This document shows, piece by piece, positions 1-8,518 of a stretch of DNA of 64,000 nt. The translations under genes and the position numbers were made by a program. Source of the DNA: Niallia sp. XMNu-256 (GTDB taxonomy: Bacteria > Bacillota > Bacilli > Bacillales > Cytobacillaceae). Where the stretch lies: NCBI RefSeq assembly GCF_036670015.1, contig NZ_CP137636.1, positions 4,132,501 to 4,196,500 of the forward strand. The letters run 5' to 3'. Under the pieces are notes generated by a model. The model searched no databases. It was not told where the DNA came from and saw nothing but the letters and a program-made list of their open reading frames with translations. Within the stretch, counting starts at the first letter, position 1. Each line of letters begins with the position of its first letter.

Positions 1-501
1 CGAATTCGCTTCTTTATGACGTTTGGAGAAAGCTATCTAACGCACCTAAAATGTCTTGAAAATGTCGGCATGACATCAATCGAGCCCATTGAATTTGAAG
101 GCAAACAAATCGTTCCTCTTCAATTCCTGAAAGCTCTGTTACCAGACCCAGCTTCTCTTGGACCACGCACTAAAGGAAAAACAAATATCGGCTGTATTTT
201 TAAAGGGAAAAAAGACGGAAAAGATAAAACATATTATTTATATAATATTTGTGACCATCAAGAATGCTATCGTGAAGTTGGCTCTCAAGCGGTTTCCTAT
301 ACAACGGGTGTACCAGCTATGATTGGGGCTGCGATGATCTTAACAGGAAAATGGAATATACCAGGCGTATACAATATTGAGGAATTTGATCCAGATCCAT
401 TCATGGAAGAGCTCAACAAATTTGGTCTGCCATGGCAAGAAAGCTTCAATCCAGAATTAGTTGATAACGAGCCAATTAAAGATACGGAGAACGATCGCTA
501 A
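1..501 (+). CDS. Carboxynorspermidine (saccharopine-type) dehydrogenase, C-terminal part
   Basis: The reading frame is open from base 1, so the gene starts outside the window and only about 166 C-terminal residues are seen. The sequence (DHQECYREVGSQAVSYTTGV, then PAMIGAAMILTGKW) matches the C-terminal half of the saccharopine/carboxynorspermidine dehydrogenase family, which reductively condenses aspartate semialdehyde with a diamine. The next gene, nspC, starts 1 base after the stop codon. This pairing is the basis for preferring carboxynorspermidine (or carboxyspermidine) dehydrogenase over a lysine-pathway enzyme. The NAD-binding N-terminus is not visible. Confidence 0.85.
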   Translation, partial: RIRFFMTFGESYLTHLKCLENVGMTSIEPIEFEGKQIVPLQFLKALLPDPASLGPRTKGKTNIGCIFKGKKDGKDKTYYLYNICDHQECYREVGSQAVSYTTGVPAMIGAAMILTGKWNIPGVYNIEEFDPDPFMEELNKFGLPWQESFNPELVDNEPIKDTENDR

Positions 502-502
502 C

Positions 503-1630
503 ATGCGTTTCGAGGACTTACCAACACCTAGTTATGTAGTGGATGAAGCACTTCTGGAGAAAAATCTACAAATCCTAAATGGGGTTATGGAACGCACAGG
601 CTGCAAGATCATTTTGGCACAAAAAGCATTCTCAATGACCACCTTGTACCCCTTAATCGGAAAGTATTTAAGTGGCACAACTGCAAGTGGTTTATACGAA
701 GCAAAACTTGGCTATGAGCATATGGGCAAAGAAAATCATGTCTTTGCCCCTGCTTATCGTGAAGATGAGATCGACGAGGTCATTTCTCTTTGTGATCACA
801 TCATCTTTAACTCTTTTTCTCAATTGGAAAAGTTTAAAGACAAGGCTTTGAAAGCTGGTAGAAAAGTGGGCTTACGCATTAATCCTGAATGTTCTACACA
901 AGTTGGACATGAAATTTATGACCCATGTGCAGTCGGTTCTCGTTTTGGTGTTACAATTGAGAATTTCCGTCCTGAGGAACTTGATGGAGTATCAGGTTTA
1001 CATTTTCACACGCTTTGTCAACAGAACTCCGACGATTTAGAAACAACCCTTCATGCTGTTGAGGAAAAATTCGGTCCATGGCTTTCACAAATGGAATGGA
1101 TTAACTTCGGCGGTGGGCATCATATTACAAGAGAAGACTATGATATCCCTAGACTTGAAGCTTGTATTAAAACAATGCAAGATAAATATGGATTAGAGGT
1201 ATATCTTGAGCCTGGTGAGGCCATTGCGCTAAATGCCGGATATCTGATTACAACTGTATTAGATCTCCATCAAAACGGCATGGAAATCGCCATTCTTGAT
1301 ACTTCGGCAACTTGCCATATGCCAGATGTACTTGAAATGCCTTATCGTCCGCCACTACTTGGTTCAGGTGAAGCTGGTGAAAAGCCATACACCTACCGAC
1401 TTGGCGGCCAAACTTGCTTAACTGGTGATATTATTGGAGATTATTCCTTTGATCAACCTTTAAAAAGCGGTGACCGTTTAGTGTTTGGAGATATGGCCAT
1501 TTATACGATGGTGAAAAACACGACTTTTAATGGAATGCCCCTGCCTGCCATCGCGGTTCAAGACAAAGATGGGGATTGTAGGATTGTTCAACAATTTAGC
1601 TATGAAGATTTTAGAATGAGACTTGCGTAA
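503..1630 (+). CDS. nspC: Carboxynorspermidine decarboxylase NspC
   Basis: 375 aa, a PLP-dependent fold III decarboxylase of the alanine racemase/ornithine decarboxylase superfamily. It removes CO2 from carboxynorspermidine or carboxyspermidine, the last step of the dehydrogenase/decarboxylase polyamine route. The likely Schiff-base lysine is K41 in LAQKAFSM. A glycine-rich phosphate loop (FGGGHH), EPGEA, and a C-terminal DTSATCHMPD segment with the expected active-site Cys are visible. The ATG at 503 is chosen because it follows the upstream stop by 1 base and has GGAGA at 486-490; an in-frame start at 461 would overlap the previous gene. The pair forms a tightly coupled unit ending at the terminator at 1640-1671. 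Confidence 0.93.
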   Translation: MRFEDLPTPSYVVDEALLEKNLQILNGVMERTGCKIILAQKAFSMTTLYPLIGKYLSGTTASGLYEAKLGYEHMGKENHVFAPAYREDEIDEVISLCDHIIFNSFSQLEKFKDKALKAGRKVGLRINPECSTQVGHEIYDPCAVGSRFGVTIENFRPEELDGVSGLHFHTLCQQNSDDLETTLHAVEEKFGPWLSQMEWINFGGGHHITREDYDIPRLEACIKTMQDKYGLEVYLEPGEAIALNAGYLITTVLDLHQNGMEIAILDTSATCHMPDVLEMPYRPPLLGSGEAGEKPYTYRLGGQTCLTGDIIGDYSFDQPLKSGDRLVFGDMAIYTMVKNTTFNGMPLPAIAVQDKDGDCRIVQQFSYEDFRMRLA

Positions 1631-1639
1631 TAATAATGA

Positions 1640-1673
1640 AAAAACCAGATTCCAAATGGAGTCTGGTTTTTTT
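1640..1673 (+). terminator. Rho-independent terminator after nspC
   Basis: Arms AAAAACCAGATTCCA (1640-1654) and TGGAGTCTGGTTTTT (1657-1671) pair with one G-T wobble and run into a T stretch. It lies 10 bases after the nspC stop codon. Confidence 0.85.
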
Positions 1674-1892
1674 ATTAGATAATAATCCTCAACCTCCTTC
1701 CCCTCTTAAACCTTTTTAGTCTATTTCGACCAATTTATTTTCAATTACCTCAAAATTGTAATAAAATAGAGTTAGGCTTAAATAATTGATTTAAATATGA
1801 AAACATAGCACATACTAAATCCGTAGGCCTATAATAAGTTATACATACCGGTACCGGAAGCATATAGCCCATTTAGTTACAAGTTTTAACTA

Positions 1893-1907
1893 TTATAATG
1901 ATAATAA
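1893..1907. promoter_or_regulatory. PerR-like box 1 upstream of ahpC
   Basis: TTATAATGATAATAA matches the Bacillus PerR box TTATAATNATTATAA at all but one fixed position. It lies about 150 bases upstream of the ahpC start and upstream of the putative -35 element, so it may be an auxiliary site. Confidence 0.7.
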
Positions 1908-1937
1908 TTATTTATTTAAAACAACTATTCATTTCTG

Positions 1938-1966
1938 TTGACAAAGTGCGAGAAATATATAATAAT
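1938..1966 (+). promoter_or_regulatory. Probable sigma-A promoter of ahpCF
   Basis: A perfect -35 TTGACA (1938-1943) is followed by a 17-base spacer and AATAAT (1961-1966). An overlapping TATAAT at 1958-1963 would give only a 14-base spacer. The -10 region lies inside PerR-like box 2, which fits repression by occlusion. Confidence 0.7.
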
Positions 1967-1991
1967 TATTATTGAATTAGAATTATTATAG
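1957..1991. promoter_or_regulatory. PerR-like boxes 2 and 3 overlapping the ahpCF promoter
   Basis: ATATAATAATTATTA (1957-1971) and TTAGAATTATTATAG (1977-1991) each match 12 of 14 fixed positions of TTATAATNATTATAA. Their centres are 20 bases apart, about two helical turns. Box 2 covers the -10 region and box 3 lies around or after the start of transcription. Confidence 0.6.
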
Positions 1992-2054
1992 AAAAGTCTT
2001 GAAAGACTATCTATGATATTATAAAAAATTATCTTTCTAGGAGGAATTTTTACT

Positions 2055-2618
2055 ATGTCATTAATCGGAAAAGAAGTACTACCATTTAAAGCACAAGCAT
2101 ACAAAAACGGTGAGTTCATCGAAGTAACAGAGGAAAACTTCAAAGGTCAATGGAGCGTTGTTTGCTTCTATCCAGCAGACTTTACTTTCGTTTGCCCAAC
2201 TGAACTTGAAGACTTACAAGGACAATACCCAGCACTTAAAGAACTAGGTGTTGAAGTATATTCAGTTTCAACAGATACTCATTTCACACATAAAGCATGG
2301 CACGATACTTCAGAAGCTATCGGCAAAATTACTTATACAATGATCGGTGACCCATCACACGTTATTTCACGTAACTTTGATGTTCTTATCGAAGAAGAAG
2401 GTGTTGCAGACCGCGGTACTTTCATCATCGATCCAGACGGAGTTGTTCAAGCTCTTGAAATCAATGCTGGCGGAATTGGCCGTGACGCAAGCTCTCTTAT
2501 TAACAAAATCAAAGCTGCACAATACGTTCGCCAACATCCAGGTGAAGTTTGCCCAGCTAAATGGGAAGAAGGCGGAGAAACACTTAAGCCAAGCCTTGAC
2601 CTTGTAGGTAAAATCTAA
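2055..2618 (+). CDS. ahpC: Alkyl hydroperoxide reductase subunit C (2-Cys peroxiredoxin)
   Basis: 187 aa, full length for AhpC. It reduces H2O2, organic peroxides and peroxynitrite in the cytosol and is re-reduced by AhpF. The peroxidatic cysteine is C47 in FTFVCPTE and the resolving cysteine is C166 in GEVCPAKW. A strong AGGAGG at 2039-2044 precedes the ATG by 10 bases. It is transcribed with ahpF, 14 bases downstream, from the promoter at 1938-1966, which is overlapped by PerR-like boxes; regulation by peroxide through PerR is inferred from these. Confidence 0.97.
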   Translation: MSLIGKEVLPFKAQAYKNGEFIEVTEENFKGQWSVVCFYPADFTFVCPTELEDLQGQYPALKELGVEVYSVSTDTHFTHKAWHDTSEAIGKITYTMIGDPSHVISRNFDVLIEEEGVADRGTFIIDPDGVVQALEINAGGIGRDASSLINKIKAAQYVRQHPGEVCPAKWEEGGETLKPSLDLVGKI

Positions 2619-2632
2619 GGAGACTTTATACA

Positions 2633-4162
2633 ATGATACTGGATGCAGATATTAAAGCGCAATTAAATCAATATCTTCAGCTTTTGGAAGGTGACCTTGT
2701 TCTAAAAGTAAGTGCAGGTTCTGACGAAGTATCAAAGAACATGCTCGAACTTGTGAATGAACTAGCCTCAATGTCATCCAGAATTACTGTAGAGAAAACA
2801 GAGCTTGAGAGAACTCCAAGCTTTAGTGTAAATCGTGTAGGAGAAGATACCGGCATAACATTTGCCGGTATTCCTCTTGGACACGAATTTACGTCGCTCG
2901 TGTTAGCTCTCTTACAAGTAAGCGGAAGAGCTCCAAAAGTTGATGAAAAATTAATTCAACAAATCAAAGAGATTAAAGGCGAATATCACTTTGAAACATA
3001 TGTCAGTCTAAGCTGTCAAAATTGCCCGGATGTTGTTCAGGCATTAAATGTCATGAGTGTTCTTAACCCAGGAATCACTCACACAATGATTGACGGTGCT
3101 GTTTTCAAAGAAGAAGTCGAAAGTAAAAACATCTTAGCCGTACCTGCTGTTTACCTAAATGGGGAGTTTTTCGAAAGTGGTCGGGTATCACTTGAGCAAA
3201 TTCTTGCTAAACTTGGCAGCGGTCCAGATCCATCTGAGTTCACGAATAGGGAACCATTTGATGTTCTTGTTGTTGGTGGCGGTCCTGCTGGTGCAAGTGC
3301 AGCTGTCTATGCAGCACGTAAAGGGATTCGCACTGGGCTTGTAGCAGAACGCTTTGGCGGTCAAATTATGGACACTGTAGGAATTGAAAACTTCATTAGT
3401 GTGAAATACACGGAAGGTCCGAAGCTTTCAGCAAGTCTTGAAGAACATGTGAAAGAATATGACGTTGATGTCATGGATTCACAACGTGTTGTAGGGATCG
3501 AGAAAAAGGACCTGATTGAAGTTCAATTAGAAAATGGCGGTATTCTTAAAGGAAAGTCTGTTATTCTATCAACTGGTGCACGCTGGCGCAACATTAATGT
3601 CCCTGGCGAAGCCGAGTTCAAGAATAAAGGGGTAGCCTATTGCCCTCACTGTGATGGTCCATTGTTTGCTGGGAAACACGTAGCTGTTATTGGCGGCGGA
3701 AATTCCGGTATTGAAGCAGCGATCGACCTTGCAGGAATTGTAAAACATGTAACTGTACTGGAATTCTTACCAGAATTAAAGGCAGATACGGTTCTACAAG
3801 AACGTCTTAACAGTTTACCAAACGTAACAGTCATTAAGAATGCGCAAACAAAAGAAATTACTGGTACCGATAAAGTAAACGGGATTACCTATATTGATCG
3901 TGAAACTGAAAAGGAACACCATATTGAATTAGCTGGTGTATTTGTTCAAATTGGCCTTGTTCCAAACACTGAATGGCTTGGTGATACGGTTGAACGCAAT
4001 AGAATGGGTGAAATCGTAGTCGACAAACGCGGTGCAACAAGTATTCCTGGCGTTTTTGCTGCTGGTGACTGTACAGACAGTGCTTATAAACAAATTATCA
4101 TTTCAATGGGAGCAGGTGCAACTGCTTCACTAAGTGCGTTTGATTATCTCATTAGAAATTAA
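2633..4162 (+). CDS. ahpF: Alkyl hydroperoxide reductase subunit F
   Basis: 509 aa flavoprotein disulfide reductase that passes electrons from NADH through FAD and two CxxC centres to AhpC. The N-terminal tandem thioredoxin-fold domain carries the redox pair C128-QN-C131. The thioredoxin-reductase-like body has an FAD-binding GGGPAG (residues 215-220), the active C337-PH-C340 and an NAD-binding GGGNSG (354-359). AAGGAGA precedes the ATG. The operon ends in a strong hairpin at 4165-4201. All expected residues are present, so the pair should be functional. Confidence 0.97.
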   Translation: MILDADIKAQLNQYLQLLEGDLVLKVSAGSDEVSKNMLELVNELASMSSRITVEKTELERTPSFSVNRVGEDTGITFAGIPLGHEFTSLVLALLQVSGRAPKVDEKLIQQIKEIKGEYHFETYVSLSCQNCPDVVQALNVMSVLNPGITHTMIDGAVFKEEVESKNILAVPAVYLNGEFFESGRVSLEQILAKLGSGPDPSEFTNREPFDVLVVGGGPAGASAAVYAARKGIRTGLVAERFGGQIMDTVGIENFISVKYTEGPKLSASLEEHVKEYDVDVMDSQRVVGIEKKDLIEVQLENGGILKGKSVILSTGARWRNINVPGEAEFKNKGVAYCPHCDGPLFAGKHVAVIGGGNSGIEAAIDLAGIVKHVTVLEFLPELKADTVLQERLNSLPNVTVIKNAQTKEITGTDKVNGITYIDRETEKEHHIELAGVFVQIGLVPNTEWLGDTVERNRMGEIVVDKRGATSIPGVFAAGDCTDSAYKQIIISMGAGATASLSAFDYLIRN

Positions 4163-4164
4163 GG

Positions 4165-4202
4165 AAAAGTCACAGTATTTTAAATCATACTGTGACTTTT
4201 TA
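4165..4202 (+). terminator. Terminator after ahpF
   Basis: Perfect 14-base arms AAAAGTCACAGTAT (4165-4178) and ATACTGTGACTTTT (4187-4200), ending in T residues, just after the ahpF stop codon. Confidence 0.88.
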
Positions 4203-4261
4203 ATTCTATAGGAATCAATTTGTTTATGTAATCGTGTCAATTGCTAAGGGATCGGAAACGA

Positions 4262-5023
4262 TTAAAAATTCATTTTTGATTGACCCCCATCTACATTAAT
4301 ACTTGCTCCTACAATCCATGAAGCCCTCTCAGATGCAAGAAAAACAACGACATCAGCAACTTCTTCTACCGTCCCAAACCGGCCTGCAGGAATTTCATCT
4401 TTAACAAACTGTTTAATCTTTTCCGGATTCTCTTCAAGTCGTTTAATCCAGTTCCCTGACTCATGTAAAATGCTGCCTGGAGCTATACTATTTACTCGAA
4501 TCCCATCTGATATCACTTCATCAGCCAATGCCTTTGTGAAACTAATAAGAGCAGATTTTGAATTATTATACGTTGCCTTTCCTCCGCTTTCCCTGCCAAA
4601 TATGGATGTGATATTAATAATTGAACCGCTTTTTAGCTTCTTCATTTGTTCAACAGCTAATTTAGATAAATGCACAGCTGAAAAATAATTTAAATCCATT
4701 GCTTCATAGAACAAATCGATCGAAGTATCTTGTACCGTGCTTCCATTACTACCGCCAGCATTATTAATTAAAATATCGAGTGTTCGATTTTGTTCCATAA
4801 AAGATGTGATTAATCTTTCCCGTTCACTCTCTACTGTGACATCTGCTTGAATAATCGATACTCTATGATTCAAATCTGCTTTTGTCTTTTCTAACATTTC
4901 TTTATCTCGTGCTGCGATGGTTACATTCGCATCTTCCTCTAGAAAAGCTGCGGCAATCGCTTTGCCGATCCCCTTTGAACCACCTATGATGAGAACATTT
5001 TTCCCCTTCAGATTTAAATCCAT
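4262..5023 (-). CDS. SDR family NAD(P)-dependent oxidoreductase
   Basis: 253 aa classical short-chain dehydrogenase/reductase. It has the Rossmann cofactor motif GGSKGIG near residue 15, the NNAG motif, a YxxxK catalytic pair (YNNSKSA) and a C-terminal INVDGG stretch. The start at 5023 is preferred because AGGAGA lies 8 bases upstream; an in-frame ATG at 5044 has no comparable site. It resembles 3-oxoacyl-ACP-reductase-like oxidoreductases, but the substrate cannot be read from sequence and the neighbours give no clue. It is a single-gene unit facing ahpF. Confidence 0.85.
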   Translation of the reverse strand: MDLNLKGKNVLIIGGSKGIGKAIAAAFLEEDANVTIAARDKEMLEKTKADLNHRVSIIQADVTVESERERLITSFMEQNRTLDILINNAGGSNGSTVQDTSIDLFYEAMDLNYFSAVHLSKLAVEQMKKLKSGSIINITSIFGRESGGKATYNNSKSALISFTKALADEVISDGIRVNSIAPGSILHESGNWIKRLEENPEKIKQFVKDEIPAGRFGTVEEVADVVVFLASERASWIVGASINVDGGQSKMNF

Positions 5024-5267
5024 CTTCCTTCTCCTATTCGTCAATAAAATAATACTCTTATTATGATTAATTTAATCATTTCCTACATCTAATTCTACAT
5101 TTAATAGGAGGACCAGTAAAATATTCATAAGGTATACTTTTGGATGATCTTTTTCATCTGTTGTAAATGGGATAATTAGTACGATAAAGTGAAACTTCCA
5201 CCAGCGGGGGCCATTTGCACGTTGAGTCTGATAAAATCTATAATTTTAAATATGTAAAACAATAAAA
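5024..5267. other. Intergenic stretch with a dispersed-repeat fragment
   Basis: No gene is seen between the SDR start and the terminator at 5268. Bases 5183-5211 (aaagtgaaacttccaccagc then ggggg) resemble, in inverted orientation, the block at 61993-62040, sharing the AAAGTGAAACT end and the run of five G/C. This looks like one copy of a small dispersed intergenic repeat. Confidence 0.35.
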
Positions 5268-5304
5268 GGTACGGTCAGAACAAATTGTAGTTACTGACCG
5301 TACC
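5268..5304 (-). terminator. Terminator of the small minus-strand gene at 5355
   Basis: Perfect 11-base arms GGTACGGTCAG (5268-5278) and CTGACCGTACC (5294-5304). Read on the minus strand the stem is followed by TTTTATTGTTTT. Confidence 0.75.
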
Positions 5305-5354
5305 CCAAAAAAATTATTTTGACACTAACGATACTTTTAAAATCTCTATTCAAC

Positions 5355-5675
5355 TCAAATCTGGTTATATTGATTGTTGTCAAATTGAGAGTAGAATTTA
5401 AGAATTAAGTAATAGGCAGCATTTGTAATTGCTTCTGGTAAGGTTTCTCCCCTTCCTGTGACATCATCAAATTTTGCCTCAGAAGTACCATTTGTTTGAT
5501 AATTAATCCCAAACATCTTCAATTTCTCTACAATGACCATGGCATGTTCCATATACTGATCAGGCATAAAATAGGAGTCATGCACATACTCCTCTTTCTC
5601 CACATTGTACCAACTGTTTTTATTATGTGGTTTCCATCCCAAAATTTCACGTATGATTTCATGTTTTCTATTCAC
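5355..5675 (-). CDS. Small protein resembling the phage ABA-sandwich domain family
   Basis: 106 aa. The pattern EIIREILGWKP near the N-terminus, a central HAMVIVEKLKMFG helix, and TGRGETLPEAITNAAYYLIL near the C-terminus looks like the phage ABA-sandwich domain proteins often found as small orphan genes in Bacillus genomes and phages. Function is unknown. A GTG start at 5675 is preferred because AAAGGAG lies 9 bases upstream; the ATG at 5684 abuts that site. The gene stands alone with its own terminator and has no phage neighbours, so it may be a domesticated leftover. Confidence 0.6.
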   Translation of the reverse strand: MNRKHEIIREILGWKPHNKNSWYNVEKEEYVHDSYFMPDQYMEHAMVIVEKLKMFGINYQTNGTSEAKFDDVTGRGETLPEAITNAAYYLILKFYSQFDNNQYNQI

Positions 5676-5943
5676 GTTTACCATCTCCTTTATAGTAGAA
5701 ATGTCCGTCTGTTATATATCATGTTATTATTTTATTTATATATTATATAACAGATATTCCGATTTGACTATATTTTTTAAAAATTTTATAAAGAGAATTT
5801 TATCCTGCCATTTTCCTATTAAAATACTATAAAGTTTACAAATTATGACAAAGTTCACAGAAATAATCTAGTAGAATACTAATTACATGGTAAAATAAGG
5901 ATAGAAAATAGGAAGATTTTTACGAGTTATAAGGAGGATTGTC

Positions 5944-7389
5944 GTGGAAATTGCTGTTAAAGAATCGTTGAATCAAAGTAAAAGTGGAAAACAAAGAACA
6001 TCGAGATGGTTTACAAACTGGAAATTCCTTATTCCCGTTATCATCGTTGTGATTGCACTTATAATTAGCGCCTTAAGTTATTATCGAGCAACTCATTTTA
6101 ATACCAACGTCACCATTAATGGTATAAAAGTTGGAGGATTAACTGCAGAAGATGCACTCCAACAGCTAAAGGCGACCGTATTAAAAAACGAAGTCTATAT
6201 TGGAGACCAACTTATTTATAATGGTAAAGATACAAACTCAGGCTTTTCGGGAAAAGACTTAGCTAGCATTGAGAACATCTTAAATAAACAGCAGACGTTT
6301 TTACCTTCTTCTAAAAAACAAGACTTTGCATTAATCCCTAGTCAACTAGATCAAACTCGTATTCAAGAGATGAAAACAGAAATGGAAACAAAACTTACTG
6401 AGATGAATAAAGATTTGACACCCCCACAAGATGCACAGGTTCGTTTAGAGAATGGAAAAATAATCATCGAAAATAGCGTTGACGGCAAACAGTATGATGT
6501 TGCCACCTTAATGAATCAATATGAAAAGCAGAAATATTCAAGTGAAATTCATTTGGAACCGACTTTCATTGAGGCGATCAAAGAAGACAGTGAGTTGATA
6601 GAGATTGAAAAAGGTAAGCTGCAGGAGCTTCTCCAACATACAGTCCAATATAAAGTACAAGACAAAGTTCATGCACTCAAGGGCAGTGATTTAATTAAAA
6701 ACGCTACTATTTCAAAAGATTTAACGGTAACAATCGATACAGAAAATATCAATAATAAAATTTCTGAAATCAATCATTCACAATCGACTTTAAATAAGGA
6801 CTTCTCCTTTAAGTCCAACTCAGGCAAAGTGATAACCGTTAAGGGCCAAGGCTATGGTTGGGCACTTGATGTAGAAAAAGAAGCTTCACAAATCGATAAG
6901 GCCTTTGCAAATGGAGAAACAACCTTGTCCGCCTCCAATACTTATGGACATGGCTGGAGTGGTGAAGGATATGGGTATGGAGTTACTAAAAATGGCGGAA
7001 TTGGAGATACTTATGCAGAAGTGTCTCTTGCAGAGCAGCGGATGTGGATTTATCGGGATGGACAATTAGTGTTCACAACCCATGTTGTTACTGGAAATCA
7101 TAATACAGGTGAGGAGACATCGGAAGGGGTCTGGTATGTTTTATACAAACGAACCCCTTATGAGCTAACAGGTAGTAGAGTGGGAGGTTCCCCATATGCA
7201 ATTGAAGTAAATTATTGGGTTCCTTTTACAAACAGCGGCCAAGGCTTCCATGATGCCAGCTGGCGCACAAACTGGTCAGGAAATGCTTATATTTCAGACG
7301 GCTCAGGTGGCTGCGTCAACGTTGAACCTGGCTTAATGAAAAAGGTATATGAAAATCTAAATGTCTATGACCCAGTTGTCGTATATTAA
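5944..7389 (+). CDS. Membrane-anchored L,D-transpeptidase (YkuD domain with peptidoglycan-binding domain)
   Basis: 481 aa. A basic N-terminus is followed by one membrane segment (about residues 29-46, FLIPVIIVVIALIISALS), a long extracellular part of the PG_binding_4 type, then a C-terminal YkuD-type catalytic domain starting near residue 350. Such enzymes make 3-3 peptidoglycan cross-links or attach proteins to peptide stems. The active-site region reads SDGSGGCVNV, with the nucleophile Cys present but Gly where the common SHGC motif has His. The GTG start at 5944 has AAGGAGGA 4 bases upstream. It is a single gene with its own terminator. Confidence 0.88.
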   Translation: MEIAVKESLNQSKSGKQRTSRWFTNWKFLIPVIIVVIALIISALSYYRATHFNTNVTINGIKVGGLTAEDALQQLKATVLKNEVYIGDQLIYNGKDTNSGFSGKDLASIENILNKQQTFLPSSKKQDFALIPSQLDQTRIQEMKTEMETKLTEMNKDLTPPQDAQVRLENGKIIIENSVDGKQYDVATLMNQYEKQKYSSEIHLEPTFIEAIKEDSELIEIEKGKLQELLQHTVQYKVQDKVHALKGSDLIKNATISKDLTVTIDTENINNKISEINHSQSTLNKDFSFKSNSGKVITVKGQGYGWALDVEKEASQIDKAFANGETTLSASNTYGHGWSGEGYGYGVTKNGGIGDTYAEVSLAEQRMWIYRDGQLVFTTHVVTGNHNTGEETSEGVWYVLYKRTPYELTGSRVGGSPYAIEVNYWVPFTNSGQGFHDASWRTNWSGNAYISDGSGGCVNVEPGLMKKVYENLNVYDPVVVY

Positions 7390-7399
7390 TGAATGATTT

Positions 7400-7434
7400 G
7401 AAAACAGGAAATCAAACGTTGATCTCCTGTTTTC
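7400..7434. terminator. Terminator after the L,D-transpeptidase gene
   Basis: Arms GAAAACAGGAaATCA and TTGATcTCCTGTTTTC form a long stem with one mismatch. T and A runs on both sides could let it serve both converging genes. Confidence 0.8.
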
Positions 7435-7499
7435 TTGTCTGAAGGGGATTAAAGTACGGATAAAACGAATTTTAACGCGATCCTATTTTAACACTCCTG

Positions 7500-8393
7500 T
7501 CATACCTCTAAATTCTGTTCAATGCTCCCGACGAACTGTTCCGCTGCACGTGATAATGGGACGGATTTTAAATAGACAATCCCAATATTGCGACTTGGGA
7601 TCGCTTCTTCTAACGACAATTCGAATAAATCGCCTTTTTTTAACGATTCCTCCGCAAACTCTTTGATGACACATGAAACCCCTAAATTAATCCTAGCAAA
7701 ATCAATTAAAAGGTCATGGGAACCAAGTTCAAATACCGGAGAAAAATGATAACCTTTCTTTTTTAAAAACTGTTCGACAAACCTTCGAGAAATGGTTTCT
7801 TTTTCTAAAAAGATAAGAGGAAGTTCCATTAGTTGTTCAAGGCGAATCGATTCTTTAGTTAATTCCTTGTACTTTTCTCCACAAACAAAGATATCGTGGA
7901 TCTTTTTACATGGGATCACCTGAAGGCCTTCATCCTGGATGGGCAAATTACACAATCCTACATCCGCTGCTCCTGATTTAATAAACGTGAGGACTTCCGA
8001 TGTTGTTCCATTTAATATTTTCAACTTTATTCCTGGATATTTTGCATGGAAATCACCTAAATAGGGCAATAAAAAATAGCGGGAAATCGTATCACCAACC
8101 CCTATTCGCAATTCACCGTTTTTTAACATTTTAAAGTCTAAAATTTTATCTTCTGCGGCATTAATCATTCCCAATGCTGAAGTTACATGCTCATTTAATA
8201 ACTTCCCCTCATTTGTTAATACTACACCCTTTGGAGTTCGATAAAACAATTGAATTTCTAATTCCCTTTCAAGCTTAAGAATCGCTTGGCTAATGGCCGA
8301 CTGAGTCATATAAAGTTCTTTTGCTGCTTTTGAAAAGCTTTTATTTCGACTCACAATATGAAATACTCGATATAAATCTAATTTTCCAATCAT
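7500..8393 (-). CDS. LysR family transcriptional regulator
   Basis: 297 aa. The N-terminal winged helix-turn-helix (residues about 1-60, FSKAAKELYMTQSAISQAI) is followed by a LysR substrate-binding domain with two alpha/beta lobes. Residues 92-97 (NGELRIGVG) mark the domain start. AGGAG precedes the ATG. It is transcribed away from the CofE-like ligase gene; the 125-base intergenic region between the two starts contains a perfect 7-base inverted repeat at 8434-8453. This is the usual geometry for an autoregulated LysR activator of its neighbour. The effector is unknown. Confidence 0.92.
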   Translation of the reverse strand: MIGKLDLYRVFHIVSRNKSFSKAAKELYMTQSAISQAILKLERELEIQLFYRTPKGVVLTNEGKLLNEHVTSALGMINAAEDKILDFKMLKNGELRIGVGDTISRYFLLPYLGDFHAKYPGIKLKILNGTTSEVLTFIKSGAADVGLCNLPIQDEGLQVIPCKKIHDIFVCGEKYKELTKESIRLEQLMELPLIFLEKETISRRFVEQFLKKKGYHFSPVFELGSHDLLIDFARINLGVSCVIKEFAEESLKKGDLFELSLEEAIPSRNIGIVYLKSVPLSRAAEQFVGSIEQNLEV

Positions 8394-8433
8394 ATTAATT
8401 CTCCTAATGTCACATATAATTATTATTAATTTT

Positions 8434-8453
8434 ACTTATATCACGGTATAAGT
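8434..8453. promoter_or_regulatory. Palindromic operator candidate between the LysR gene and the CofE-like gene
   Basis: ACTTATA-tcacgg-TATAAGT is a perfect 7+7 inverted repeat with a 6-base gap, the size of a LysR recognition site. It sits between the divergent starts at 8393 and 8519. Confidence 0.6.
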
Positions 8454-8518
8454 GTATAGTAAAGATATAACAAACAAACTTTATTATATATAGATTATTG
8501 ACTAGAGGAGAGATTCTT

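Noticed and set aside
2347-2633. Open frames on both strands inside ahpC
   Set aside because: They overlap the highly conserved ahpC in other frames, have no ribosome binding sites and no recognisable protein features.
7545-7556. CACGTG near 7547 as a further parS
   Set aside because: The flanks (CTGCACGTGATA) do not match the TGTTNCACGTGAAACA consensus beyond the central hexamer.
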